DNA from: Chitinophagaceae bacterium
Lineage (GTDB): Bacteria; Bacteroidota; Bacteroidia; Chitinophagales; Chitinophagaceae
Assembly (NCBI GenBank): GCA_016710745.1
Contig: JADJVB010000010.1
Coordinates: forward strand, 1 to 64,000
Direction of reading: 5' to 3'
DNA length: 64,000 nt
Shown here: in pieces, positions 44,161-52,963 of the stretch
Layout of the letters: each line of letters starts with the position of its first letter
Position numbering within the stretch: position 1 is the first letter of the stretch
Made by a program: the position numbers and the translations under genes
The notes under the pieces: model-generated
The model's database searches: none
Told to the model about the DNA's origin: nothing
Seen by the model: only the letters and a program-made list of their open reading frames with translations

Positions 44161-44673
44161 CTATAGCTTAAACTCACCCAGGTATTTTTGTGATTCAAGC
44201 ACCGAAATTCTGTTTTTCAGATCGTCGCGTTCAATCAGGCTGATCTCTAACCGGCTTTCCAACTCACCGATTCTACCGGCAACCTGCTCCAGGTTATAAT
44301 TGCGTTCAAGCAAGGCAGTTAACTGGGAGCGGGCATCTTTAAACTGACTTTGCAAGTACGCATAATCCTGTATCAGCTCATTGTACTGTTTATTCAACAT
44401 CGCCATTTCGGTTAGCTCCTGGTGTAATTCAACCTCCCTTACTTCTGCTCCTTCAACGGCCATTTGCTTTTCGCCCAGGCGGTTTTGCATACTTTCAATT
44501 TCACCCAATTGGCCATCCAGCTTACTTCTTAACGCTGTAGTATCATTCAGTTCGGCTATCAATATCTCAATTTCCTGCTCCCGGGCAGCTAAAACAGCAT
44601 TGGCGTCGTCCAATTGTACCTGCAGACTCTCGTTTGCCGAAATCAGTTTTTTGATCTGTGCTTCTGTTAACAT
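44161..44673 (-). CDS. Coiled-coil protein, unknown function
   Basis: Almost the whole 170-residue protein is heptad-repeat coiled coil (KKLISANESLQVQLDDANAV, AAREQEIEILIAELND, GRIGELESRLEISLIERDDL). There is no signal peptide or membrane segment. It could be a structural or scaffolding protein. No family is recognised. It lies upstream of the Yip1-like gene, with an 84-bp gap. Confidence 0.65.
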   Translation of the reverse strand: MLTEAQIKKLISANESLQVQLDDANAVLAAREQEIEILIAELNDTTALRSKLDGQLGEIESMQNRLGEKQMAVEGAEVREVELHQELTEMAMLNKQYNELIQDYAYLQSQFKDARSQLTALLERNYNLEQVAGRIGELESRLEISLIERDDLKNRISVLESQKYLGEFKL

Positions 44674-44846
44674 GGTAATACCAGCTGGTTTTTTGTACTA
44701 ATAGTTCAAATTATCATTTTTAAGGGCCTAAAACAAGAAAACAGCGGGTTTTTTGTACCTTTTGAGCAATAATTTCAATTTAGGCAACGTATTGTTGTTT
44801 CAGGGAATCTTAATCTTCAAAAACCCCCATGTAAAACTAGCTATAA

Positions 44847-45389
44847 TTGACGGAAGACGAACTCATACGAGGATGTTTGCAGGAGGATGCCACCTGTCAG
44901 AGGGAGGTATTTAACCGATATGCCGGCCGTATGCTGGGTGTTTGTAACCGTTATGCCCGAAACAAGGCAGATGCGGAGGATATTTTACAGGATGCTTTTA
45001 TTAAAGTTTTTGGTAAGATCTACCAATTTAAAAGCGAGGGTTCGTTTGAGGGATGGATCAGGCGAATTGTAGTTAATACGGCATTGAAAAAATATGCCCT
45101 GCGGCGGTACGAAAAAGAACTGGTTGGCTACGAGGTTAAAGACAAGGATGAAATGGTATTAGAACCATCTGCCTACGGTCATTTAACAGAAAAAGATCTT
45201 TTGAATTTGATAAATACTTTACCCGACGGTTACCGGCTTATTTTCAATCTATACGTTATTGAAGGATATCAGCATGATGAGATTGCTGATATGCTGGGCA
45301 TTCAATCGGGTACCAGTCGCAGTCAGCTGGTAAAAGCCAGGAATATGCTGCAGAAACAAATTTTACAATTACAAAAAGTTGCGGTATGA
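44847..45389 (+). CDS. ECF-type RNA polymerase sigma factor
   Basis: The 180-residue protein starts at a TTG (MTEDELIRGCLQEDATCQRE). It has sigma region 2 (NKADAEDILQDAFIKVFGKI, then GSFEGWIRRIVVNTALKKYA) and region 4 (LPDGYRLIFNLYVIEGYQHD, EIADMLGIQSGTSRSQLVKA). It belongs to the extracytoplasmic-function group. The next gene overlaps it by 4 bp (ATGA), and its N-terminal cytoplasmic region would be the likely regulator of this sigma factor. Confidence 0.93.
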   Translation: MTEDELIRGCLQEDATCQREVFNRYAGRMLGVCNRYARNKADAEDILQDAFIKVFGKIYQFKSEGSFEGWIRRIVVNTALKKYALRRYEKELVGYEVKDKDEMVLEPSAYGHLTEKDLLNLINTLPDGYRLIFNLYVIEGYQHDEIADMLGIQSGTSRSQLVKARNMLQKQILQLQKVAV

Positions 45390-46765
45390 ACAGGAACCGG
45401 CAGTTTGACGACCATATTAAAGAGCAGTTCAACAATTACTCACCAGATGTACACCCACGCATCTGGGAGCATATTATTGCTCAAAAAGACAAAAAAAGGC
45501 CCGCAGGATTTTGGGTTTCGATGTTCAACAGCAAAAATAAATTACTGGTACTGGGTTTAATCATTGCATTGAGCAGCGGGGGCGCCTGGGTATTTTATAA
45601 AAAACAATCGCCCGGCACCGCATCACAAAAAATACCGGAAAATAAGTTAGTCAGTGAACCCGGCGATCCAAATAACGGCAGCGCCATAGCCGGTTCCGGA
45701 ACAACCATTACCGGCAGTGTGGCTGAACGGGACGTAAATAATATAACAGTCAGTAATGCTTCCACTCTTTCTTCAACTGGCAACTTTAAAGTGAGGATCT
45801 TTACACCTTCCCTGTCAAACGAACAGGATGAGCAAGATGCAACCACCGATAGTTACAGAAATAAAAGACCGGTTACCGGCCTGGGCAAAGTTTTAGTAGA
45901 TATTACGTCGCCCGATGCCGCAGCTGATAATTACGAAGGACAGGGAACACTGCTGGGCAGACTGCAGTATACGGCCGAACAATATACGGCCGGGCGGAAA
46001 ACAAAATCGAAGGAAAAAGTTCATTTTAACCCGATCGTTTACCTGCCCGACTGCCCGATCGAAAAAAATATATCAGGCAATAAAAAATATTGGGAAATTT
46101 ATGGCGGCCCTGATTATGCATTCCGGAGTTTACAGGATACAGGCAACTCGGCCTACCTCCAAAAAAGAAAAGAAAGTACCAGTTTTAAATCAGGCTTCAG
46201 TGCCGGTATCCGGTACACCCGGGTATTCAAAAACTCAATGAGTGTACGGGCCGGTGTGAATTACAGCCAGATCAACGAAAAATTTACACTTAACCAGGGC
46301 AATATTGTTCAGGTAACTTATATCATTAACGGCAACGGCGATACCATTGGCAGTTACTCAACAACCGGAACCCGGCAGCAAACAACCACGAACCGCTATA
46401 AGAGTATTGATATTCCCGTTGTTGTTGGATACGAACTGGGTAACGGTAAACTGCACGCCAATATCAATGCAGGTGCCATTGTAAATATTTACAGCTGGCA
46501 AAAGGGTAACGTATTGGATACTGCCGGAAACGCAGTGAGCATCACAACGGGTAAAGGCACATCGCCCTATCAATTTAAAACCAACGCCGGCGTGGGTTTT
46601 ATTGGCGCTGTTTCGGTGTATTATAAAGTGACCGACCGGCTGCATATTATGGCCGAACCCTATTTCAGGTTTAACATAACACCATTAAATAAAGAAAGCG
46701 TAACGCTGAAACAAAAATACCAAACCGCCGGATTAAGGCTGGGAGTAAGACTTGATCTTAAATAG
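45386..46765 (+). CDS. Membrane-anchored beta-barrel-like protein coupled to ECF sigma factor
   Basis: The 459-residue protein begins with a cytoplasmic-looking region (FDDHIKEQFNNYSPDVHPRI, WEHIIAQKDKKRP). One membrane segment follows near residues 52-70 (KLLVLGLIIALSSGGAWVF), then a long linker, and a C-terminal outer-membrane-like barrel (WEIYGGPDYAFRSLQDTG, SAGIRYTRVFKNSMSVRAG, LRLGVRLDLK). The layout, with sigma overlap, is common in Bacteroidota. The N-terminus may act as an anti-sigma element. Function is inferred from context. Confidence 0.75.
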   Translation: MNRNRQFDDHIKEQFNNYSPDVHPRIWEHIIAQKDKKRPAGFWVSMFNSKNKLLVLGLIIALSSGGAWVFYKKQSPGTASQKIPENKLVSEPGDPNNGSAIAGSGTTITGSVAERDVNNITVSNASTLSSTGNFKVRIFTPSLSNEQDEQDATTDSYRNKRPVTGLGKVLVDITSPDAAADNYEGQGTLLGRLQYTAEQYTAGRKTKSKEKVHFNPIVYLPDCPIEKNISGNKKYWEIYGGPDYAFRSLQDTGNSAYLQKRKESTSFKSGFSAGIRYTRVFKNSMSVRAGVNYSQINEKFTLNQGNIVQVTYIINGNGDTIGSYSTTGTRQQTTTNRYKSIDIPVVVGYELGNGKLHANINAGAIVNIYSWQKGNVLDTAGNAVSITTGKGTSPYQFKTNAGVGFIGAVSVYYKVTDRLHIMAEPYFRFNITPLNKESVTLKQKYQTAGLRLGVRLDLK

Positions 46766-46826
46766 AGGCAGCAAAAATTAAAACCAAAGAATCTGATTCA
46801 GGAAAGGATCAGTAAAACGAATTGAA

Positions 46827-47807
46827 ATGAAAATAAAAGCGCACCTATTAATAGTATTCTTAAGTATTTTGATATTGCCGGCCTGTCAAAAGGACATTGA
46901 TGTTTTTATACCGGATGCGGGGTTGGTAAATGGACCCGACAGTACCTGGCATACAACCATCACCGCCAGCATGCCTGTGTTTGAATTAAAAAGCAGTTTA
47001 TTGGAATCTGCCTATACAGATAGCATTATGGTTAACGCAAATACAGCTACGCTGTTAACGCCATCCGGACTATTGGTTACATTTCCGCCGAACTGCTGCG
47101 CCACGTCTGTAGGACAAACGGTTACCGGTAAAGTTGATGTAGACATAAAACTGGTAAACCGGAAAGGAAACATGATCAGACAAAATAAACCCAGCACAAC
47201 TTATGACAGCCTGCTTGTAACCGCTGCCCATATATACATCAAACTAAAAAAAGACGGCCAACAGTTGCAGTTAAGGCCCAATGTAAAAATAAATATCCGC
47301 TATGCGGTTCCTGCAGTAAACACGCAAATGCATTTTTTTGCAGGCACCGAAAGCAGTACCGGTATTTTTAACTGGTTGCCTAATCCGGATACCGCGAATA
47401 ACAAGATCTTTTTTAGCACACAATCATATGAGATTTCCACAAATCAGCTGGGTTGGATCAGTACTGCTTACAAATACGATTTAAATAGTACACCGGCTGT
47501 TCAAATAAGTGCCGATATTCCCTATTATTTTACAAATGCCAATACGATTGCATTTACGGTGTTCAACGATCTTCGTTCGGTAGCTGCCATGCATGGCGAT
47601 TTCAATATGCGGAAATTTGTTAGCGGAAAACTGCCTGTGGGTAAAAATATCACCGTTGTTGTTATTTCGAAACTGAATAACGACTACTATTTAGGATATC
47701 AACCTGCCACCACTAATACACAAACAACAAGTGTGATACAGCAGGTGCCGGTTACACCGATAAAAAGATCTTTGTCCGAAATATTATCTTATCTGAGTTC
47801 CCTATAA
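46827..47807 (+). CDS. Secreted lipoprotein, unknown function
   Basis: The 326-residue protein starts MKIKAHLLIVFLSILILPAC, a lipoprotein signal with Cys at residue 20. The mature protein has a beta-rich middle (TLLTPSGLLVTFPPNCCATS, TVTGKVDVDIKLVNRKGNMI) and a last domain with VFNDLRSVAAMHGDFNMRKF. Similar proteins follow ECF sigma/barrel pairs in Bacteroidota. It ends just before a strong bidirectional-looking terminator. No specific activity is recognised. Confidence 0.78.
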   Translation: MKIKAHLLIVFLSILILPACQKDIDVFIPDAGLVNGPDSTWHTTITASMPVFELKSSLLESAYTDSIMVNANTATLLTPSGLLVTFPPNCCATSVGQTVTGKVDVDIKLVNRKGNMIRQNKPSTTYDSLLVTAAHIYIKLKKDGQQLQLRPNVKINIRYAVPAVNTQMHFFAGTESSTGIFNWLPNPDTANNKIFFSTQSYEISTNQLGWISTAYKYDLNSTPAVQISADIPYYFTNANTIAFTVFNDLRSVAAMHGDFNMRKFVSGKLPVGKNITVVVISKLNNDYYLGYQPATTNTQTTSVIQQVPVTPIKRSLSEILSYLSSL

Positions 47808-47820
47808 TGCCGACATTAAA

Positions 47821-47849
47821 AAAGGGCTGCAGTTTATTGCAGCCCTTTT
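47821..47849. terminator. Bidirectional intrinsic terminator
   Basis: AAAGGGCTGCA and TGCAGCCCTTTT form an 11-bp stem with T/A tracts on both sides. It sits between the convergent lipoprotein gene (plus) and pyrH (minus), so it can serve both. Confidence 0.9.
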
Positions 47850-47864
47850 ACTTTTAAAAATTTT

Positions 47865-48575
47865 TCAGCTAACCAAAGTCCCCACTTTTTCTCCGGTAAC
47901 CACTTTTAATAAATTGCCTTCGGTGTTCATATCAAACACCACAATGGGTAGATTATTTTCCATACATAGTGTAAAAGCCGTCATATCCATAACTTTCAGG
48001 TTTTTCTGAATACAGTCGGCAAAGGAAATGGTTTCGTACCGGGTAGCAGCCGGATCTTTTTCCGGATCAGCAGAATAGATACCATTTACCCTGGTTCCTT
48101 TTAAAATAACATCGGCTTTTATTTCTATGGCCCGGAGGGAACCGGCTGTATCGGTTGTAAAATAGGGATTACCGGTGCCGGCGCCAAAGATCACCACCCT
48201 GCCTTTTTCCAAATGCCGCATGGCCCTTCTGCGGATATAAGGTTCGGCTATCTGTTCCATTTTTATCGCACTTTGCAGACGGGTATAAATGCCTGCTTTT
48301 TCCATGCCGCTTTGCAGGGCCATCCCATTAATAACGGTCGCCAACATACCCATATAATCGCCCTGTGCCCGTTCAATACCACTCTCTGCTTCATTCATAC
48401 CGCGGTAAATATTGCCGCCTCCAATTACAATGGCAACCTGAACGCCCAGTTCCAGCACAGATTTGATGTCTTGCGCATAGCGGGCAATGACCTCACTATC
48501 GAGTCCAAAATTTTTGTCGCCCATTAATGATTCACCGGAAAGTTTAAGCAGTATTCGTTTGTACTTAGGTAACAT
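47865..48575 (-). CDS. pyrH: UMP kinase PyrH
   Basis: The 236-residue amino-acid-kinase-fold protein has YKRILLKLSGESLMGDKNFG, VAIVIGGGNIYRG, GDYMGMLATVINGMALQ, RLQSAIKMEQIAEPYIRRRA and VIFGAGTGNPYFTTDTA, all diagnostic of bacterial PyrH. It phosphorylates UMP. It often lies next to tsf and frr; here it is about 2.4 kb from tsf, with genes of the opposite strand between. Length is normal. Confidence 0.97.
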   Translation of the reverse strand: MLPKYKRILLKLSGESLMGDKNFGLDSEVIARYAQDIKSVLELGVQVAIVIGGGNIYRGMNEAESGIERAQGDYMGMLATVINGMALQSGMEKAGIYTRLQSAIKMEQIAEPYIRRRAMRHLEKGRVVIFGAGTGNPYFTTDTAGSLRAIEIKADVILKGTRVNGIYSADPEKDPAATRYETISFADCIQKNLKVMDMTAFTLCMENNLPIVVFDMNTEGNLLKVVTGEKVGTLVS

Positions 48576-48630
48576 TGGCTTCGTTTATTTTTTGCGAAGA
48601 TAAGATATCGCTGATTTGATTACAATATTA

Positions 48631-48790
48631 TTAGCCGTTGACTGTTTTAAACCGCCAGCGTTGGCCTCTAATGCCAACCGAATACCGGTGCTTTACCGTG
48701 CCCATGAAATTCGCCAAACGAATGTTTCCTTTAGGTGGCCGCAGCGCCGGTATTGCTTTACAAAATTTATTCCCCGGTAACAGTAAATGC
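48631..48790. other. Structured intergenic stretch between pyrH and a methyltransferase gene
   Basis: This stretch carries GTTGGC/GCCAAC (48660-48665 and 48673-48678) as a hairpin, and AATACCGG/CCGGTATT (48681-48688 and 48747-48754) as a longer inverted pair. The minus strand has an open frame reading MGTVKHRYSVGIRGQRW. The frame has no family I recognise. It is probably a repeated element rather than a gene. Confidence 0.4.
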
Positions 48791-48793
48791 TTA

Positions 48794-49624
48794 TTAGCAA
48801 GGTTTAACTGCCTTGATCGAGTATAACATCGGCATTTTTTCATCCATGCCTTTTATACGCCACATCAAATCTTCACCTTGTTCCAGGTTTTTAAAACAAT
48901 TATATGGCGAGTACGGAAACTCGTTGAATTGTACGATTTGTAAATGCTGTTTCAGCAAGGCGCCAATGATCTCAGAAAAAGGGTGGTTCCAGCCATGTTC
49001 GATTGATTTTATCGGAGCCGATCTATCCGAATAGGTTCCCGAAACTTCTTCAGTTATTACGTCGGTATTAAAATAATGGTATTTGATCTGTTCAAAATTT
49101 TCATCCATCATCCACAAAGTGGGATGAAAATCGACGATATAAAATGTACCGCCGGGTTTTAGAAAATGGGCAACAATTTCGGCCCAGGCATCCAGATCGG
49201 GGAGCCAGCCGATGGTGCCGTAGGAAGTAAAAACAATGTCGAACCCGGCCTCCCTAAATCCCTCCAGAGGAGGGACTTCTGAAACTTCTTTCAGATCGTA
49301 TACATTGGCACAGATAAATTCGGCATTCAGTTTCAGTCCGGCATTAATCTCCCGGGCGAGTTTTATGGCTTCATCGCTTAAATCAACACCTACGCAGTTT
49401 GCGCCTGCTCTCTCCCAACTCATGGTATCTAAGCCGAAATGGCATTGCAGGTGCAGCAGGGATTTCCCTTTTACGTCGCCGAGTTCATCCAGTTCAATTT
49501 TATTGAGTGAAGATTTACCCTTTTTGAAAGATTCCAGGTTGTAAAAAGCAGAATCCTTGTGTACAGCTGTACGTTTATTCCAGGATTCTTTATTCTGTTC
49601 AAAATAAGATTGATACTGTTTCAT
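48794..49624 (-). CDS. Class I SAM-dependent methyltransferase
   Basis: The start at 49624 gives MKQYQSYFEQNKESWNKRTA. The 276-residue protein has the SAM fold: KSLLHLQCHFGLDTMSWERA, GANCVGVDLSDEAIKLAREI (motif I and acidic loop), DIVFTSYGTIGWLPDLDAWA and GGTFYIVDFHP. Substrate unknown. An in-frame palindromic insert, encoding VPPLEGFREAG, lies between the KEVSE helix and FDIVF (residues about 118-127), inside a conserved part of the fold. Confidence 0.87.
   Translation of the reverse strand: MKQYQSYFEQNKESWNKRTAVHKDSAFYNLESFKKGKSSLNKIELDELGDVKGKSLLHLQCHFGLDTMSWERAGANCVGVDLSDEAIKLAREINAGLKLNAEFICANVYDLKEVSEVPPLEGFREAGFDIVFTSYGTIGWLPDLDAWAEIVAHFLKPGGTFYIVDFHPTLWMMDENFEQIKYHYFNTDVITEEVSGTYSDRSAPIKSIEHGWNHPFSEIIGALLKQHLQIVQFNEFPYSPYNCFKNLEQGEDLMWRIKGMDEKMPMLYSIKAVKPC
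49248..49275 (-). repeat. In-frame palindromic insert within the methyltransferase gene
   Basis: On the minus strand the element reads GTCCCTCCTCTGGAGGGA then TTTAGGGAGGC, a C-rich half, G-rich half and a second G-rich block. It matches the layout of the metH insert (C run, two bases, G run, spacer, G run, C). It is in frame and translates as VPPLEGFREAG, splitting the usual link between the SAM motif strands. Confidence 0.7.
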
Positions 49625-49718
49625 ATTTAAAAATACCCTTTGAACGGTATATAAACAAACCCTTTTCAAAGTTACTTTTGCTTTGTAATTAGTAATTCTT
49701 CATTTTAAAAAATAAATC

Positions 49719-50273
49719 ATGACAAATGTTTCAAAATGGATGAGTTGGGAAGGCGGTATCGACCTGGTGGCCGTTACTTCTCCCGACATTCAGATGCCAA
49801 ACCTGATTGTGCACCTGGGCCGTATGGTAAATACGCCTGTGGGCAATGCCCCAAGCGGCATGATACTTTGGCAACCCGACCCCAACGCCATGCCGGCAGT
49901 AATGGGTTTTGTAAGCACCAATGCAGAAGTGGGCCGGTATTTTGGTCCTAATATTTTTGCAGGCACCCCTTTTGAACAGGCACCTGTATTAAATGCAACT
50001 ATCGACATTGACATTACAGCCGATAAAGCAGTAAGCAAATGTGTTGTGGGTGACTTTATTTTTGAAGTAGAAATGAGTGGTTTCAGCGACCCCTATCTTA
50101 TCAGCCGTGAACCTGCTGCTATGCCGCCTTTTCACCAGCAGGGTGTAGAGATTCATGCAAAAGATGTTGTTCTGAAAATTAATGGCGAAGTGATAAACAT
50201 GATCATTCCACCTGTTGGTATCACCGGCGGACCTGCAAGTGTTGTTTCTCCAAATGGAGTATATGCCAGGTAA
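49719..50273 (+). CDS. Hypothetical soluble protein
   Basis: The 184-residue protein starts MTNVSKWMSWEGGIDLVAVT and has no signal or membrane segment. It is rich in beta strands (VEIHAKDVVLKINGEVINMI, VVGDFIFEVEMSGFSDPY). I do not recognise a family. It lies divergent from the methyltransferase and 41 bp upstream of a secreted protein gene, with which it may share a transcript. Confidence 0.6.
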   Translation: MTNVSKWMSWEGGIDLVAVTSPDIQMPNLIVHLGRMVNTPVGNAPSGMILWQPDPNAMPAVMGFVSTNAEVGRYFGPNIFAGTPFEQAPVLNATIDIDITADKAVSKCVVGDFIFEVEMSGFSDPYLISREPAAMPPFHQQGVEIHAKDVVLKINGEVINMIIPPVGITGGPASVVSPNGVYAR

Positions 50274-50314
50274 GGGTATTCGTTTCTACTGCCTATATGT
50301 AAACAAAATAAATA

Positions 50315-50902
50315 ATGAAAAAAGCGATTTTTGCTATTGGCTTTCTGTTTCACTGCAGCACAGGGTTTAGCCAGTTAACTGCAGAACAGGCAGGAATAAA
50401 GAAAACATTTTTCAACTTCCTTGCATTCTATAAAAAAAATGAACGCAGTTTCAATGCTTTTAAATTGTTTAAAGGAAAAGGGAAAGACAATGCGCCACCC
50501 TTTAACATTCAATGGAAAGAAGTAGATAAATATTTTACCTACCTGCGCAGCCATGTACCTTATGTAGGGGAAGCTTATATTAATGCCGAAAAGGAACATT
50601 TTAAATTTTCGGATAGTTGTTTTAAAGCCGATCCGCAGGATGAAATACCGGCAGGTTTTGATTACGATCGCTGGGCCGGCGGACAGGAATCCATTCAATA
50701 CACTTACAAATGGTACACGTCGGCAAAGAATAAATACGTGATTAGTATTACAGGCAATACAGCTATTTTAAAGATTGGTTCAGAGCTGCCCGATGGAAGT
50801 AATAATGAGAAGAACCGCAGCTGGAGTTTTGTTCCCTTTGTAAAAGACCAGGGTAAATGGAAAATGGCAGATAATGTGTATCCGATGAATGATGGCAATT
50901 GA
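50315..50902 (+). CDS. Hypothetical secreted protein
   Basis: The 195-residue protein has a signal peptide (MKKAIFAIGFLFHCSTGFSQ). The rest is a compact domain with FFNFLAFYKKNERSFNAFKL, FTYLRSHVPYVGEAYINAEK and FDYDRWAGGQESIQYTYKW. No family is recognised. It ends before a strong terminator at 50921. Confidence 0.65.
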   Translation: MKKAIFAIGFLFHCSTGFSQLTAEQAGIKKTFFNFLAFYKKNERSFNAFKLFKGKGKDNAPPFNIQWKEVDKYFTYLRSHVPYVGEAYINAEKEHFKFSDSCFKADPQDEIPAGFDYDRWAGGQESIQYTYKWYTSAKNKYVISITGNTAILKIGSELPDGSNNEKNRSWSFVPFVKDQGKWKMADNVYPMNDGN

Positions 50903-50918
50903 CATAATTTTTTGAATA

Positions 50919-50953
50919 AAAAAGGCTGCCTCTTAAAACAGGCAGCCTTTTTA
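50919..50953 (+). terminator. Intrinsic terminator
   Basis: AAAGGCTGCC and GGCAGCCTTT form a stem with an internal loop TCTTAAAACA, followed by T run. It ends the secreted-protein transcript and lies opposite the 3' end of tsf. Confidence 0.88.
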
Positions 50954-51023
50954 TTACGAAGCATATTGTAAAATAAAAAAAGGGAATCAAACGACTCCCT
51001 TTATATAATCAGATTGAACCGTT

Positions 51024-51848
51024 TTATCCTAAAGCCACCCGCTTAAAATCAGTAACATTTAAATCAGCATCGATACTCTTTAAGTAATCGCCAACCGATT
51101 TGCTGTTGTCTTTTACAAAAGCCTGGGCCATCAGGGTATTGTCTTTAAAGAATTTATTCATTTTACCATCAGCAATTTTTTCAGCCATTTCAGCCGGTTT
51201 TCCTTCGGCCTTGATCATTTCAATGGCGATGGCTTTTTCCCTGTCTTTGGTTTCCTGCGAAAGCATGGTTTCATCAACCGCCAACGGATTCATGGCTGCA
51301 ATTTGCATGGCCACGTCTTTTCCGGCGTCGGCTGCTTCTTTGGTCATACTCACCAACACACCCATGCGGTAAGCACCATGTATATACGAAGCCACATAAG
51401 GCGCATCAACTCTTTCAAATTTCGAAATGGCGATCTTTTCGCCGATAGCAGCCAGCTTATCATTAATTAACTGCTCAACAGTAGAGCCATTAATGCTGAT
51501 TGTATTTAATTCTTCGGTTGTTTTTACATCATTGGCAATGGCCGCATCTGCAATGGATTGGGCAAAAGCCACAAAATCGGCATTCTTGCTAACGAAATCA
51601 GTTTCGCAGCTGATGCAAAGCACGATACCGCTTTTATGATCGGCTGTTGTTTGTGCAATGATTACCCCTTCTTTGGCTTCACGGTCGCTGCGTTTTGCGG
51701 CAACTTTTTGTCCTTGTTTACGTAACCAGTCGATGGCTGCTTCAAAATCGCCATTGCTTTCTGTTAATGCTTTACGGCAATCCAGCATTCCTGCTCCTGT
51801 TGCCTGACGTAATTTGTTGATATCTGCTGCTGTTATTGTAGCACTCAT
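51024..51848 (-). CDS. tsf: Elongation factor Ts
   Basis: The start at 51848 gives MSATITAADINKLRQATGAG, then MLDCRKALTESNGDFEAAID and WLRKQGQKVAAKRSDREAKE, the EF-Ts N-terminus. The core has FVSKNADFVAFAQ and the dimerisation region ends MAQAFVKDNSKSVGDYLKSI. It exchanges GDP for GTP on EF-Tu. It is the last gene of the rplM-rpsI-rpsB-tsf operon, with an AATTGATAATT-rich gap after rpsB. Confidence 0.97.
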   Translation of the reverse strand: MSATITAADINKLRQATGAGMLDCRKALTESNGDFEAAIDWLRKQGQKVAAKRSDREAKEGVIIAQTTADHKSGIVLCISCETDFVSKNADFVAFAQSIADAAIANDVKTTEELNTISINGSTVEQLINDKLAAIGEKIAISKFERVDAPYVASYIHGAYRMGVLVSMTKEAADAGKDVAMQIAAMNPLAVDETMLSQETKDREKAIAIEMIKAEGKPAEMAEKIADGKMNKFFKDNTLMAQAFVKDNSKSVGDYLKSIDADLNVTDFKRVALG

Positions 51849-51890
51849 AATAATTGATAATTTGATAATTAATAATTGATAATTCCTCAG
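51849..51890. repeat. AATTGATAATT repeats between rpsB and tsf
   Basis: Four imperfect copies of AATTGATAA or AATAATTGATAAT fill the gap before tsf. The same word appears upstream of recR. It lies inside an operon and so would be transcribed. Confidence 0.6.
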
Positions 51891-51952
51891 GGCGCCGAAC
51901 GTCATCAATACGTTAGCCTGCTTCCGGGATTATCATTTAAGAAGCAAAGAAA

Positions 51953-52850
51953 TTATCTTGCTCCACCACCACCACCACCTGCCGGCCTTCTGCCACCCTG
52001 TCCCGGACCTGCAACCCTGCGCTTGGGTTGAGAAGCTACGCCCCTGCCGCCGCCACGCTTATTTCTGTCGTCGCTGCCATCAGCCTTTGATTCAAAACGT
52101 GCTGCTTTTGCTTCTGCACTTTCTTCTGTATCCTGACTTTCATCTTCATCTTTATTTGCCTGGCGCTCCTGCAAACCTTCTGCAATGGCCGCAGTTAAAT
52201 AATTGATGATGATGGAAATTGATTTGGTTGCATCGTCGTTAGATGGGATCGCAAAATCGATCTTATTTGGATCACAGTTGGTATCTACCATACCAAAAGT
52301 GCTGATACCCAGCTTTCTTGATTCGGCCAACGCGATATGCTCGTGCCCGATATCCACCATTAAAATGGCAGCGGGTACACGGCTGATCTGCGCAATACCA
52401 CCCAACACCTTGTCCATCTTCTCCATATCACGGGTAAGGGTTAAACGCTCTTTCTTGGTTAAGCTTTCAGCACTTCCGTCGGCCAGCATTTTTTCGATGC
52501 TCTGCATTTTCTTCACGCTCTTACGAACGGTGTTGAAATTGGTTAACATACCACCCAACCAACGCTCGGTTACGTAGGGCATGTTTACCCGCTTGGCGCA
52601 ATCGCTAACGATCTCCTTTGCCTGCTTCTTTGTTGCCACAAACATGATCTTTTTACCGCTGCGGGCAATGGCTTTAAGCGCCGCTGCCGACTCCTGTAAA
52701 CCTTCTACGGTTTTGTTCAGGTCGATAATGTGAATGCCTTTCTTTTCAGCAAAGATGTAAGGCAACATCTTAGGGTTCCACTTTTTCTTTAAATGGCCAA
52801 AGTGAACACCGGCTTCTAAAAAGTTGCTGTTGTAAGGAAGTATTTTCCAT
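51953..52850 (-). CDS. rpsB: 30S ribosomal protein S2, apparent frameshift near the start
   Basis: The S2 core is clear (LEAGVHFGHLKKKWNPKMLP, VTERWLGGMLTNFNTVRKSV, ALVESRKLGI-like ALAESRKLGISTFGMVDTNC). The N-terminus in the same frame, MLKANGSNNKQWKILPYNSN, does not fit. Removing one base from the A5 run at 52818-52822 connects the frame to an ATG at 52850 reading MENTSLQQQLLEAGVHFGHL, the expected S2 start. Because S2 is essential, this strongly suggests sequence error. The tail is Gly/Arg-rich (about 50 residues, ending GGGGGGAR), longer than in E. coli. Confidence 0.95.
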
Positions 52851-52861
52851 TGTTTATTGTT

Positions 52862-52962
52862 TGAGCCGTTAGCTTTTAGCATGTAGCCATTAGCGACGGC
52901 AGTTTTAATTATTAAGTTTATGCTTTCAGCTAACAGCTCAGGGCTAATAGCTAACCGCTTTT
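52862..52962. repeat. AGCTAAC-type repeats between rpsI and rpsB
   Basis: The gap holds GTTAGCTTTTAGC, AGCTAACAGCTCAGGGCTA and AGCTAACCGC words. They can pair with each other because they are near-complementary. The same words fill the gaps at 53357-53425 and 53875-54002 in the same operon. Confidence 0.65.
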
Positions 52963-52963
52963 T

